A DNA stretch of 64,000 nucleotides from Euborellia annulipes (Eukaryota; Arthropoda; Insecta; Dermaptera; Anisolabididae), in assembly GCA_023213315.1 (NCBI GenBank), contig JAKCPI010000986.1:1-64000 (forward strand), given 5' to 3'. Below are positions 1 to 12,034 of the stretch, piece after piece; the first letter of the stretch is position 1; the number at the start of each line of letters is the position of its first letter. Under the pieces are notes generated by a model, which was not told the DNA's origin, did not search any database, and saw nothing but the letters and a program-made list of their open reading frames with translations. Made by a program: the position numbers and the translations under genes.

Positions 1-837
1 ATACTTTTTTGGTAACTTTGAAGCGTCTGGCAAGAGTTTTGGCCCATGGTAAGTGTCTGGCAGTATTGATTATTAACTTTTAACAATATTCTCTAAAAAT
101 ATACGTAAAAATCAAGAATGAGAAAAATAAGTATATTTAGTACTATTTTTACCAATGTTTGGCACTTGGTTACCTATAAATTGGCCCACGGCCCAAATTT
201 GCAAATATGCTTACACTCAAAGTACGTACTAACACTACTTTATCCAATACATTTTATTTGTGAGAAAATGAGTATTGTCTGGGGGGGCTCTGGGATCTTG
301 GACTATAATGAGCGAATGCAGATATTTTATTTCGTTTATTAGGCACTTCTGATCTGACAGAAACGTCGGCTACAAGTGCCTAATAAACGAAATAAAAATA
401 GCTGTATTCGCTCTTTTCTATTCTTATTTAGGTAGTGTGTGAAAACTTTTGAAAAAAATATTTTTTTTTCAAAAATGTAATTTGCTCTCACCACCTGTCA
501 GTTATGATATCGGCCTGCAGGGTCCGCTTTAGGAGTGATTGTGGGAGGATATTTATCGGGCGCAAAATTATAAAAGTATCAAAGTGGATTTTATATATTG
601 TTAAACAAAACTCTTATATGATAAAAATATATACACAGTATACGATGACCAGGTACATAAAATTTTATGTTTTGGTTGACGAAAATAATTACCACAGACA
701 ACTTTTCTAAAAATTATTCCTGGTTGTGGGCAAATTTAAAAATAAAATTTTTCTATTTTAATAAGAGGGTAGAAAATGAAAGATACAGGCACATAAAATT
801 TTATGTACCTGGACTTCGCATACTGTGTATATATTTT
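1..837. other. Intergenic AT-rich DNA, no gene
   Basis: No supported coding region. Short reading frames here have no recognisable protein content. A 104 bp hairpin at 310-413 is listed separately. The interval 640-810 holds two related stretches around a short word for 'acataaaattttatgt', suggesting a decayed repeat. Confidence 0.6.
310..413. repeat. Inverted-repeat hairpin with GAAACGTC loop
   Basis: Arms 310-349 and 374-413 are inverted copies of about 40 bp with a few mismatches. The loop contains GAAACGTC at 360-367, the same word found in the hammerhead-like foldback elements elsewhere in the window, but a CTGANGA partner is not intact here (CTGATCT at 349-355). Probably a decayed member of that family. 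Confidence 0.6.
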
Positions 838-1500
838 TACTTTCTCTTACCTATGTATATATGTAATATATATATAGAGAGAAAGTATTGGATTCATGTC
901 AAAAATTCGATGTCGAGATTTTGATGGATCTTCACGTTTTGAGGTCCCCTGAATCCAAAAAAGTGGTTTTCGCGACATGGTCTGTCTGTGGGTGGGTGGG
1001 TGGGTGTGTGTTCAATTTTAAGCATGAAGGAATTGAGCTATGAGGCTGAAATTTTATATTTAAGTTAAACACCCCCGGGACCGGAAAAATAAGCTTTTAA
1101 TCAAAATCGGCCAAAGAGTACTAGTACTTTACTGATGTACTTTTTCAGTTTTTTTTTATTTTCTCAAAATTCGCTCTAACGATTTTGATTAAAATTCAAA
1201 AATCAATTATTTTTTAGATGCTCTTTCAAATGTATATTCTCGTTTTGCCCTCAAAATTGTTTGAAGCACACTTTACTCTTGTGCTTCATAGGAAAGATAG
1301 GAAAAATGGTTGCCATGGTTACAAAATATAAATATTTTCCCATACTTATAAATTTTACATCTGAATTCAAATATTCCCTACTGCCGGGAACTAAATACAT
1401 GTCGACACAAAAAATCTGGTGTGACAAGCACAGTACACAACTTTCGATTACCGAAGGTAAGAGAAAGTTGTGTGCTGTGCGCCAGTCACACCAGATTTTT
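838..1500 (+). repeat. 0.65 kb double-hairpin interspersed repeat, copy A
   Basis: Near full-length copy of a family that recurs about ten times in the window. It opens with TACTTTCTCTTACC, which pairs with GAGAGAAAGT after a TA-rich loop. It contains a TG/TCTG-rich tract, the conserved word GAGTACTAGTACTTTACTGA, and ends in a hairpin of about 90 bp (1409-1500) whose outer arms are AAAATCTGGTGTGAC and GTCACACCAGATTTT. No coding capacity. Class unknown; a non-autonomous transposon is likely. Confidence 0.8.
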
Positions 1501-1689
1501 ATTATATAAGAGTTTGGTTCTACTATGACACTTTCATAATGACTTTTCGCCAGATCTGAAAATGGTTCAAACAGGGGACTGAATCGTCAGCCGTGCGGAA
1601 TGAACAAATAAAGAAAAACCTTTGCTGCATCTCTAATTTTCTACCCTCTTATTAAAATACAAAAATAATGTATTCTACAAGGAGAGGGA

Positions 1690-2058
1690 GTTGCTGTGAC
1701 ATCCCGCCCTGTGGGAGGGAAGTAAAGAAGGTTCCCTCTCAGAGATGCATTCTTGGAAAGGAGTAGGGTACATGCCGGCGTTGAGGGAGTCCCTCCTCAA
1801 ACTAGGACAGCCTCCATAGCATAGAAGAGGTTGGATAAAAGGAACCGGTTGGAAGCAGAAATAAGGATTAGTTCACTTGCTAGAAACGAACGCAGGAGGA
1901 GGAGTTAGAGATAGGAAATAACGTAACTTCACGGGGTGCCGGTAGATGGCTACGGCCAGAGGCCGGTTGGGTTTGAGGTGTGTGTCTTCGTACACGAAAG
2001 CACCTCGGGTAAATAAACAGGGATCCCGATAGGAATTTCAAATAATAATAATAATAAT
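1690..2058 (+). repeat. Possible retrotransposon 3' fragment with (AAT)n tail
   Basis: A more GC-rich block of about 350 bp ends in an (AAT)6 run at about 2041-2058, the kind of tail seen on some non-LTR retrotransposons. No target duplication could be matched and no reading frame resembles a reverse transcriptase, so this is tentative. A second short AAT run lies at about 2129-2143. Confidence 0.35.
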
Positions 2059-2905
2059 CAAGGATTAAAGAAAGAAATCTGGCTGCAACCTTTCCATGAT
2101 ACAACTCAACAGCCACAACTACAATACTAATAATAATAATAGAATGGTAGGCCTTTTATAATTTCATTTAAAGAAATTGTACTAAAAGTAGACTATTTAT
2201 TATGTTTCGAGAAAAAAAATAAAAATCTAAAATAATGTGGTAATTTTATAAGATTGGCTGAATCTTTTGGTTTTTATTTAATTATACTTAATAAAGTTGC
2301 CTAAATATTTGATAGAACGAACCAACAAATAGCCAAAAAAAACTTCGGATGGCTGAATTGAAATAAAGGAAGTCATAATTTTCTTGTCTAAGGGTGTAAA
2401 TCACCCCTTGACTCTGAATGGAACTAATTTATAATGGTTTTACAATTAATAAAATAGCTATACCTCGTATTATAATAGAATCACGCTCTGGCTTTACTTA
2501 TAAATGAGCTAGACATTAATTTACTCCCTTTATTCTTTCTCTACCCCATATCTATTTTCGGCCCTAAAGGAATTCATTTCTTTTTTGTTGAAAATATATT
2601 TTTTTGGGTTTCCGGAAACTAGCTCACCTGAAGTCCTAGAGATAACTATCTCTGGGGCACCAAGATTTGAATTTATCTCAAGGGCTGTTAAGATAAAAAA
2701 AGGAAAGGGACAGACTTTTTTTTCTCATCGAGAAATAGTTGTAATTAGTGGGTTAGATGTTTTTTTTATACTTAGGTCCTATTAAGAAATTGATTCTGTT
2801 AAAATTTATCCCAATGATAACAATAGTAAACCCGTCTTTTTTAATCTCGTTTTTTTAATGATTTTAAACATATTGAAACTTTCTGGTTTTAAGTATATGA
2901 GTGTT

Positions 2906-3301
2906 CATAGGCGCCGGAACTGGGGGGGTCAAGGGGTACATTGCCCCCCCCCTGGCATTCTACAGGGGGGCAGAGGGGGGCAAAATTTCTTTTTATTTCA
3001 TTTATTTTTAAAAATGATATATTTTTACTTTTGAAAAATAAAATCTTCTAAATTAAAAAAAATTAAAAGAGTAAGAAATTCATTTTTTTCCAAATTTTTT
3101 CCAAAATTTTTTATAAAACCACTACCAAATTTTTTAAAATTTTAATTTTATTAAAATTGTGATTTTATTTAAAATTTTTAAAGTTTTATAGTAGATTTGT
3201 TTTTGTTTTATACTATTTAAACATATTAAATTATTTTAATTTTCTAAAAAAAATTTTTTGCCCCCCCCCCCCCCTGATTCAAATTCGTTCCGGCGCCCCT
3301 G
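2906..3301. mobile_element. hAT-type MITE, 396 bp
   Basis: Terminal inverted repeats CATAGGCGCCGGAAC and GTTCCGGCGCCCCTG (13 of 15 positions match). Flanked by an exact 8 bp duplication TGAGTGTT at 2898-2905 and 3302-3309, the size made by hAT transposases. The inside is AT-rich with poly-G next to the left end and poly-C next to the right end, and has no gene. Confidence 0.85.
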
Positions 3302-3309
3302 TGAGTGTT

Positions 3310-5300
3310 TTCTTTTTTTTAACCATCAAATTAATCATTTAGTTTAATCATCAATTAGTCATTACTAGTAGTGTTACTCACTCTATTTATAACTATATCT
3401 GAAAAAAGCGGACATTAAATTATTTTTTAATTAAAAATAAAATAAAAGAATTCGTCTCGATTAGAAAAATTTTGTGAATCACTTCTTTTCTATAACAATA
3501 ACATTGCTAAAAGGCAAGATTCATTTTTGTTCAGAAGCATTTTCAAAAACAATGTTGTTTTAAATACTCTGTGAAAAATTCACTTGGCAAAATAAAGTCA
3601 CAAAAATAAATTAGTATCTCTCTATTTATGGAAAAAATATTTTCCAAAGGTTTCTCAAAATAGATCTATTCTGGAGGAGGATATTTTTGAAAAAAAATCT
3701 TATGGTAGGGCCTAATTTCATTGAGAAAAAATGTATTCTCTTCAATGATGCCTAGAGATGTTAAAAGTGAAACACAACGTGTTTATGTCACAAATAATTA
3801 AAGTGAGAAATAAAAATTATCGCTCACCAAGCAGGGATAGATGGTTATGCAGACGACATCTTTTTGACATCCTTGACATCTTTTTCCATCTGCAAAAAAA
3901 AAAAAAAGAAAAAGAAAAAATTAAGATATTTCTATATTTTCTCACTGTCTGGAACTAAAAAATTATGAGAATGTCATTTTCTAAGTCAACCGAATCGTCT
4001 TTTACATTTTCCTACCCCTAATCATTATTTTCATTTTTGTTAATGCCATCTTCTACTCCAAATGTTTATAATTTATAATAATTTAATATCTGAAAAATAA
4101 TTTTAAAAGGATTCGTTTTCTTTTTATTTCATTTTATTTATTTATTTATTAATATTTATTTAATTTTTTTTTTTTTTTTTTTTTTTTCATTTTTCTTCAA
4201 TATAAAAAAAAGAATATTATTTACCTTTAATAAGAAGTCCAACGGGGTTATATAATCATTCACTTTTTGATAAAAATAGTATAGAAAGAGAAAAGAAATA
4301 CGAGAAGAGATTCGACTCTCGACTCAACTGTATCTGACTGAAAGAGGCATTTGCCTCTTTTTTTAAAAAAAGGATTAAAACACACAAACAACTCCCATGT
4401 AGTAAAAAAAATAAAAAAATACTTTTTTTAACAATATATTAAATAGAAAAAAATATCAACAGATTATAATTATAATATTTTTCTATGGAAGTTTTAAAAT
4501 CTTAAATTTAAAACCCACACCATTTTGAGTTGGGAAAAAATAACGTGATCCCTTAAGAATTTTAGAGGCAGATTGTAAGACAAAAAGAGCGTGTGGTGTT
4601 TACTTTATCACACCCGATTTTTATTTTAAATTTTGTTAGGGAAAGAAGAAAGAAGCTTGTAGCTTTTTCAGGCTAATTTTAATTATTCCAAACACGCGAT
4701 GTTTCGATCTTATAATTCAATCATCTACAGATTTGTCAAAAAAAAAAGATAAAGATAGTTTCTCATGTACCCTAAGATGCTACAGTTTGAATAGAAAAAT
4801 TGACAAATAGCATTTTGATTAAGCAACAAGCCAGAAGATGATCCCAATATAATTTAAGTCAATAAAACTGGCTTGGAAAAAGCCCATCTTAGTCTTTTAA
4901 AATTCAAAATTTGAGTTGATTTTTGCAATATTTTTGCGTCCTCTCCCTGAATACGCCATTGGAAAATATCCAAGTGGGACCAGGAAGGCGAAGTCTTTAT
5001 ATTTAAATAATTGTAAATAAATAAAAATAAAATAGAGCAAGGATTTAATCTCAAATCGGATCTCCAGAACAGCGAGTGAGAGAAAGAGAGAGGGAAAAAA
5101 GGCCTCCATGTTAATATTAAGCAACAGGTTTTTTATTTTTTATTTCTATGAGAGGGAGACTGACTCATATAATTCCTTTTAAGCATCTTATTGTAATAAA
5201 ATTGCTATCTTATTATTTTTCTTGACCTCCTACATATGTTACAAAACATTTACAATTTAGAGGGAGTTAGGAAAAAAATTAGATGAGTTGTTCTGTAATA
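3310..5300. other. Intergenic AT-rich DNA, no gene
   Basis: Long A/T runs (for example 4158-4188) and no recognisable coding or RNA gene. Reading frames of 60-75 codons here lack any known protein signature. Confidence 0.6.
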
Positions 5301-5308
5301 GTTATCAT

Positions 5309-5546
5309 CAGTGCCGGATTAAGCAAGATGGAGGCCCTTAGGCAGTTGATATCTCGGGGCCCTGTCAACGAAATTTTTTCAAAATCAATTTATCTTTTTT
5401 TTAGGGAAACAAAATTTTTGCCGCCCTAAAAAGCATTTTAGCTTTTTTTTTGGGCCGTGCGGCAAATTCTTTCCATGTTGCGGGGCCCCTAAAAGCGCGG
5501 GGCCATAGGCGATCGCCTACTCCGCCTAATGGGTAATTCTGCACTG
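5309..5546. mobile_element. hAT-type MITE, 238 bp
   Basis: Termini CAGTGCCGGATTA and TAATTCTGCACTG form imperfect inverted repeats. Exact 8 bp duplication GTTATCAT at 5301-5308 and 5547-5554. No coding capacity. Confidence 0.88.
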
Positions 5547-6064
5547 GTTATCATACTAAACTAGTGTTTCTCAACCAATTGAAATTGTTTCCTCTTAGCA
5601 AAAAAATAGAACGAATAATTTTAATATACTGTACATATAAAAGATTCAGAGCCTAACTATTATATTCATAGACAATCAAACACGGAGTGATGAAACTAGT
5701 TTATTTTATTATCTATAAATTAATAGATTAAAAACAAAAATCTAAAAATAAACCAGTAACATCACTCCGAAATTAATTTTCCAAATTCGTTTTCTCTTCC
5801 TGACTGGTAGGCAACGCAAAACTCATTAGTTTTAAATGAATTGCTCCAGAACCACACTTTATTCCGTTATTAATTAGCAAATGAACATGAATTGGCTATT
5901 TACTAGCCAAAAACGTATTAATTTAATGAAGCTCATTCTGGAAAATATATGAGTAACAACATATTAAATAAGTACACCTGAAAAATACAACATTTTTGAT
6001 AAGGAGGTTGAGGACGCAATAAAACGAGAATTCAAAAATTTTTACAAATCCAAAAACTCTTCAG

Positions 6065-6280
6065 CCTAGCGCACATTTGGGCGACGCGACAGTTTTTGTT
6101 CGCCGCGAGAAGTTTACATAGATTCCAATAGGAGCCTTCCTAGGCACACCTAGGCGAAGCGAAGCGACGGGACGTCGCCCGAATACGCGGAAGCGTCAAA
6201 TGTCGCTGCGCCTCGCTTCACTTCGTTCAGGTGTGCGCCTGTGGGCGAAGCCAGACGTCAAATCTATCGTTTTCGTAGGC
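6065..6280. repeat. GC-rich block, possible MITE
   Basis: An abrupt GC-rich island in AT-rich DNA with repeated GCGAAGCGAAGCGACG-like words on both strands, suggesting internal inverted repeats. I could not define clean ends or a target duplication. Confidence 0.35.
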
Positions 6281-6456
6281 GTTCGGGAACAGTCGGTAAT
6301 GATCGGAGCCCTTATTTCCACGTTCCGATAACAAAATAAAAGTGTACTGTTTGTTACTGTTCGCCCGGAGCACATGGTTAGTCATTAATTGCAGCAGGAG
6401 TGCTTGAAATATATTTAAAAGGTAAATATACAGTATATATAGGCCTATATAAATAG

Positions 6457-6874
6457 TAGGGTCCGGACCGAAACAAGATTTTCAGCCGAAACCGAAACCG
6501 AATATTCGGCCTCAACCTTAGTTTCGGCCGAAACCGTAACCGAAACCGAAACTTGTATTTCCTATAAAAATTTTTTTCATTTTACCTTTTTTTTTTTTTT
6601 GAATTTTTTTTTCCCTCCCGTGAAAATCATTTTACCTTTTTTTTTTAGGGAGACTAAATTTTTTTCTCCCTCAAGTGCAAATTATTTGACCTTTTTTTTT
6701 TTTTTTTTTTTTTTTTTTGCATGCGAGTCTCATCCCATTTTTTCAGACTCTGGTTTCGGCCGGCCGAAAGGTTCGGCCACTTTTTGGCCGAAACCGAAAC
6801 TACCGCCGAAACCATGATTTTTGGCCGAAACTGGCCGAAACCGTAACCGGAACCGAATATTCGGTCGGTTCCTA
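6457..6874. mobile_element. hAT-type MITE, 418 bp, CCGAAAC-rich
   Basis: Ends TAGGGTCC and GGTTCCTA are imperfect inverted repeats. Exact 8 bp duplication ATAAATAG at 6449-6456 and 6875-6882. Sub-terminal DNA is made of many copies of CCGAAAC near both ends. No gene; the frames that cross it are low-complexity. Confidence 0.88.
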
Positions 6875-6882
6875 ATAAATAG

Positions 6883-7754
6883 GGATATATCATTAATTTT
6901 AATTTTTTTTCTCATCTTCCTCTAAAAGAGATGCAATAATAACGAAGTTTTCCTCTGAGGACGATATTTTGTTAAATGAGTTTTGAATTTTCAAATACAA
7001 TCAAATCCATCGTCGATCAAGTATGCGAGCTCGCAAAACTTTCTCGTCGCTACCACCAAGTGTGCTATAGGCTTTATTGCCGCTTTTGAAAAATATAAGC
7101 CTTTTATTTAAAAGATTAAAAAATATTTTTCTCAAGAATTTTTTTTTTTTCAAGATTTAATTGAATGGATTATATAAAGTAATTATAAAACAGAATTTAC
7201 CAGATGACAAAAGGACAAGTGTTATTATTACTCTTTTGCCAGGTAAAAAGGCCCGTATCTTAATTAAATGTAATAACTCCCCCGGCGTTAGCTAATAAAT
7301 TTCTCTTCCCTCAAGTCTTTGTCATAATAATTTAAACAATTTTTTTTATATTAAATAACACAAAAACTTAGGATTAAATCTTTCCCTTTTATGAAATTTT
7401 CTTATATCATGATAATTATTATTATAAAATAAAGTATTTTAATAAATACGTTTTAATAAAATCTGACGAAACAGTCACTCACCCCTTATACAGTAGTTAA
7501 GCTGGAAAATTTTTTTCGGTTCTAAATGTAGACTTGATACTAAAATCGGTACTATCAAAATTAAAGTTATCTCCCTCCCCCTTCAAAAAAATAATAACTA
7601 CCATTGCCACAACATCAAAGTCAAAAATCCATAAAGATGTCTTTAAATTTTACTTACTCTATATAATATTTTTCCTAACCATGTTATATTTGTGTATTTT
7701 TAATCCTAGAACATATTTTATGCTTTTGCATAATTTATCTTCTGTATATTTAAT
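6883..7754. other. Intergenic AT-rich DNA, no gene
   Basis: No supported gene or clear repeat. One 77-codon frame at 7534-7767 is AT-rich and has no recognisable similarity. Confidence 0.55.
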
Positions 7755-7766
7755 GATTTATGATTA

Positions 7767-7997
7767 GATATAAGATTGAGTGGCTGTAGATATAGTTGAT
7801 ACAGGACCAAGGGAGTTGGCAGCCAATAAGTGAGCCTCTATATTAAATAAAAACTCTCAAGTGTTGAGACGTTTCGGCTGGCTTTATTCTGCTAATGATG
7901 GCATTAGCAGAATAAAGCCGAAACGTCTCAACACTTGAGAGTTTTTATTTAATATAGAGGCTCACTTATTGGCTGCCAACTCCCTTGGTCCTGTATC
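7767..7997 (-). mobile_element. Foldback element of the hammerhead-like family
   Basis: A near-perfect inverted repeat (7798-7997) preceded by a unique tail of about 31 bp (7767-7797). Flanked by an exact 12 bp duplication GATTTATGATTA at 7755-7766 and 7998-8009, which fits retrotransposition better than cut-and-paste. Read on the - strand the tail contains ACAGCCACT, also present in the tails of the elements at 44615 and 48352. Both arms carry GCCGAAACGTCTC, but the CTGANGA half is degraded to AATGATG, so this copy is probably not a working ribozyme. Confidence 0.85.
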
Positions 7998-8189
7998 GAT
8001 TTATGATTAATCGATTTTGCAATTTTAAAAGAGAAAAATTTATTTTAAATTTTTTTCTCCCCTGAAACTAAATCTATAAAATTAATATATTAACTAGCCG
8101 CGCCGCCCTCCTTGGCTTCTAGACAGGGGGGCTTGGCCCCCTTGGACCCCCCTCAGCTGGCTTGGGCCCGCCTGCTGTGGGCTCTTGCC

Positions 8190-8272
8190 TTTTCTAAATT
8201 ATGAAAAGAAAATATTATTACAACTATTCCAATCCAGTGTCTGCTTGAAGATTTGTTTATTTATTTATTTAT
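8190..8272 (+). repeat. Left half of a repeat also seen at 26312-26606
   Basis: The sequence around CAATCCAGTGTCTGCTTG and GATTTGTTTA matches the start of the copy at 26312. The right half (AACGGGAAGTTG, GAGCGTGACAGAC) appears at about 9070-9115. Double-hairpin repeat copy B seems to have split it, although extra SINE-like sequence also lies between. Confidence 0.5.
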
Positions 8273-8970
8273 TACTTTCTCTTACCTATGTATATATGTA
8301 ATATATATATAGAGAGAAAGTATTGGATTCATGTCAAAAATTCGATGTCGAGATTTTGATGGATCTTCACGTTTTGAGGTCCCCTGAATCCAAAAAAGTG
8401 GTTTTCGCAACATGGTCTGTCTGTCTGTGTGTCTGTCTGTGTGTCTGTCTGTGTGTCTGTCTGTCTGTGTGTCTGTGAACAAAATATCTCAAGAACGAAA
8501 AGAGCTAGGAAGTTGAAATTTTATATTTAAGTTAGGCACCCCCATGGGACGTGACACGAAGCTTTTGAACAAAATCGACCAAAGAGTACTAGCACTTTAC
8601 TGATTCACTTTTTCAGTTTTTTTCGATTTTCTCAAAATTTGCTCCAACGATTTTTTTTTAAAATTCAAAAATCAATTATTTTTTAGATTCTCTATAAAAT
8701 GTATATTCTCATTTTGTGATTGAAATCTTCTGAAGACCACTTTACTCTTGTACTCCATAGAAAAGATAGGAGAAATGGTTGCCATGGTATCAAAATATAA
8801 ATATTTTCCCATACTTATAAATTTTACATCTTGAATTCAATTGTACCCTACTGTCGGAAACTAAATACATGTCGACACAAAAAATCTGGTGTGACAAGCA
8901 CAGTACACAACTTTCGATTACCGAAGGTAAGAGAAAGTTGTGTGCTGTGCGCCAGTCACACCAGATTTTT
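8273..8970 (+). repeat. 0.65 kb double-hairpin repeat, copy B
   Basis: Full-length relative of copy A, from TACTTTCTCTTACC to CACCAGATTTTT. It has an expanded TCTG/TGTG tract at 8416-8478. The terminal hairpin lies at about 8878-8970. Confidence 0.8.
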
Positions 8971-9130
8971 TTAAAAACACACACTTTTTTCCCATTCACA
9001 CACACATACAGTATTTTTCCTGGACTCGCCATAACGTCCTTTATAAGAGTGCAAAATTTGTTTCAAAATTCCAACGGGAAGTTGGTCAAACAGAGCGTGA
9101 CAGACGGACACTCCGCTATTATATATATAT
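8971..9130. repeat. Mosaic of SINE 3' end and another repeat
   Basis: 8976-9011 (ACACACTTTTTTCCCATTC) matches the outer end of the tRNA-SINE family found at 22755 and 57625. The rest matches the right end of the repeat at 26312-26606 (GAGCGTGACAGACGGACACT). Confidence 0.55.
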
Positions 9131-9170
9131 AGAGAAGAGAAGATTATCTTTTTAAATTCTTTTATATGAA

Positions 9171-9805
9171 ATATATAGAGAGAAAGTATTGGATTCATGT
9201 CAAAAATTCGATGTCGAGATTTTGATGGATCTTCACGTTTTGAGGTCCCCTGAATCCAAAAAGTGGTTTTCGCGACATGGTCTGTCTGTGTGTCTGTGTG
9301 TGTGTCTGTCTGTGAACAAAATATCTCAATAACGAAAAGAGCTAGAAGGTTGAAATTTTATATTTAAGTTAAACACCCCCATGGGACGTGACACGAAGCT
9401 TTTGAACAAAATCGGCCAAAGAGTACTAGTACTTTACTGATGTACTTTTTCAGTTTTTTTCGATTTTCTCAAAATTTGCTCCAACGATTTTTTTTTAATT
9501 CATAAATCAATTATTTTTTAGATGCTCTTTAAAATGTATATTCTCATTTTGCGATTGAAATCTTCTGAAGACCACTTTACTCTTGTATTTCATAGAAAAG
9601 ATAGGAGAAATGGTTCCCATGGTAACAAAATATAAATATTTTCCCATACTTATAAATTTTACATAGTGAATACAATTGTTCCGTACTGTCGGGAACTAAA
9701 TATATGTCGACACGAAAAATCTGGTGTGACAAGCACAGAACACAACTTTCGATTACCGAAGGTAAGAGAAAGTTGTGTGCTGTGCGCCAGTCACACCAGA
9801 TTTTT
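9171..9805 (+). repeat. 0.65 kb double-hairpin repeat, copy C
   Basis: Starts inside the 5' hairpin (ATATATAGAGAGAAAG) and is complete to the 3' hairpin ending CACCAGATTTTT. It lies only 200 bp after copy B in the same orientation and differs from it by scattered substitutions, so it is not a recent tandem duplicate. Confidence 0.8.
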
Positions 9806-9858
9806 AATCATTGATTAATAAAAAGAAATTAGTGTATATGGAAATTGTTTTAAAGAAG

Positions 9859-10300
9859 CAGTGGCGTCATTTCAACTTTTTCTTGGGGGGGCAGATTTTT
9901 TTTTTGGGGGGGGCAAACATTTTTTTCTTAAAATTTACTTACAAATGGGTACTCAAATTTGGCCAAAACATATTTAATTTAATTAATTGTTTAATTTTGT
10001 ACAGTTTGTATACTCGTAGATGTATTTTGAGTATTTTATTTAGAATAATATAAAATTTTATAAAAATCAGAGCCCTTGGGGGGGGACAAATGCCTCCCCC
10101 TCCCCCCCCCCCCCCAAATGACGCCACTGTCATTAATATGAACAATGTCAATACCTAATCCCTTAGTGATAAAATAATCGTATTTATTTGATATTAATGA
10201 ATTTCCAATTAAATTTGAAAAAAAGAGAAATCTTTGAGTTGGAAATATGAGGGAGTAAATTAGAGTTCTGTAAGTTTAGTTTAGTTAGTTGACGCCACTG
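9859..10300. mobile_element. hAT-type MITE, 442 bp
   Basis: Left end CAGTGGCGTCA, right end TGACGCCACTG. Exact 8 bp duplication TAAAGAAG at 9851-9858 and 10301-10308. An internal AAATGACGCCACTG at 10116-10129 repeats the right end, so the element may contain a second, shorter copy's end. Poly-G and poly-C tracts lie inside. Confidence 0.87.
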
Positions 10301-10308
10301 TAAAGAAG

Positions 10309-12026
10309 TGAAATAAAGATTTAAACTTTTTTTGAGGGGGGGGGGGGGCAGTATTAATTACAGTTCGGTGGGTGCCGCAAAGTACTCAGCTTTCTAAATA
10401 GAAAGCAAAGAAAAAGTAAATTTTCAAATTCAAAACGCTTCTAACAAGAGAGAAAAATTTAGAGGCTGATGTTTTTAAATCTTCAAAAAAAATTGGAAAT
10501 CAATTGTATAATTTTTTTTTTTTTTTATTAAAGTCGTAGATCCTTTAAAAAAAATCTACTATGCTAATAAATTTAGTAGCATAAATTTAGATAAATGTGA
10601 ATGTTATCTCATTTAAATAAATATTATATCATTAGCTAGGCATTTATGAATTACTATAAGCTCCTAATTCGAATGTATATATTAGTATAATAAATTTGAA
10701 TTGTAAATAATAATAAATTTCATCTGAATTTAATTTAGAAGAGAGAAATTATCTAGATTTGTTCTTGTCAAAGGATATTTAATATTTCATCTAATTTTTG
10801 AATTAAATTATCATAAAAATATAAACGATCAGGTAAAGACAGATTAATACGTCTTACAATGTATCTATGTATAGTGGCCGAGTGGGGAGGCATGCACGGG
10901 TAAAATCCCGCACGAACAGGGGGATCTTCTTTGTAGAAGCCGACACCCTAGCCCGCTACACCAGCGTGCCCCCTTATTTTTGTGGTATGTAAATAAAAAA
11001 ATATCAGAGCGAAATTAAAAAAAAAAATAATAATAAACAGAATTCAATATTAAAACCAGAAATTAAAATTATAAATTGACGTAATATTATTCAGTGGTTT
11101 TTTTTTTTTTTTCTAATTCACTCGACTAATAAATTCAATTGCGATGGTAATTTTTTAAAAAGGACAATTTAATTAAAATTAAATGCATTAAATTTTCATT
11201 TTTTTTTTTTTTTTTTTTTTGAAAAATAATCAATCAAAAATGAATTTATTCATTATTTGGTACTTAAATTAGAATTGTAATCTAATTTAGTAAATAATTT
11301 AATGTGAAGCTTTTATTATTTTTATATTGATTAAATCGCTTAAATATCGAAAATACGTATAGCTATTTTATTTCATATGAGATTATTGTTAAATGACTCG
11401 TGAATAATAAATAGGAGAAATTAAATTAAATTCGTTCGTGAAAATAAAATATCCCCAATGAAAAGTTTTTTATTGATTGTTAATGCGGAAAGGGAAGAAA
11501 TTGAATTGCGGTTCAAATCCGTCTAATTCTAGCCAAGGGAGCAGAATATAATTCCAAAGAGTTACTAGAGAAATTAGTGAATGATTGAGGAGCCAAGCAT
11601 TTCAATCATATTTGTCTCAAAATCAGGGGCGTTTTTAGATTAGAGCAGGAGTCACTCAAATCTTTGCACTTATGGTGAGCGTCTCGGGGTGCTAATTTTG
11701 GGAGATTCCAGCGGTCACAATTTTCAAGCTATCGACCTCAAATTTTTTTTAAAATTAAAGCTAATTAAAATATCTACAACTTATAGAAGCCCTTTTTTTG
11801 ATTTTTGAAAAAATAAATTTTTTTTTAGATTAATCGCATTAAATAAAAGATATTTTTAAAAAATTCGCTCTATATCTTATAGGTAATTAAATTAGTAATC
11901 ATTGTCTTAAAAAATAATTAATTTTCTAGCCTTAATTAATTAGCTGGAATCTTTAAAATGAAATGGAATAAATCCCTTGCATTCCTATGGGAAAACTAAT
12001 GCCATCTCTTGCCGCCTAGAGTAACT
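10309..12026. other. Intergenic AT-rich DNA
   Basis: No gene seen. Holds poly-A/T tracts and the tRNA-like fragment at 10866-10972. Confidence 0.55.
10866..10972 (-). repeat. tRNA-like SINE fragment (tentative)
   Basis: On the - strand GGGGGCACGCTGGTGTAGCGGGC resembles a pol III A box region and CTGTTCGTGCGGG a weak B box about 40 bases later. It does not fold into a standard tRNA that I can see. Probably a SINE head. Confidence 0.35.
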
Positions 12027-12034
12027 CTGTAGTC

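Noticed and set aside
8416..8478. TCTG/TGTG tandem repeats as a possible CRISPR or functional array
   Set aside because: Simple microsatellite expansion within the 0.65 kb repeat; no spacers and the genome is eukaryotic.
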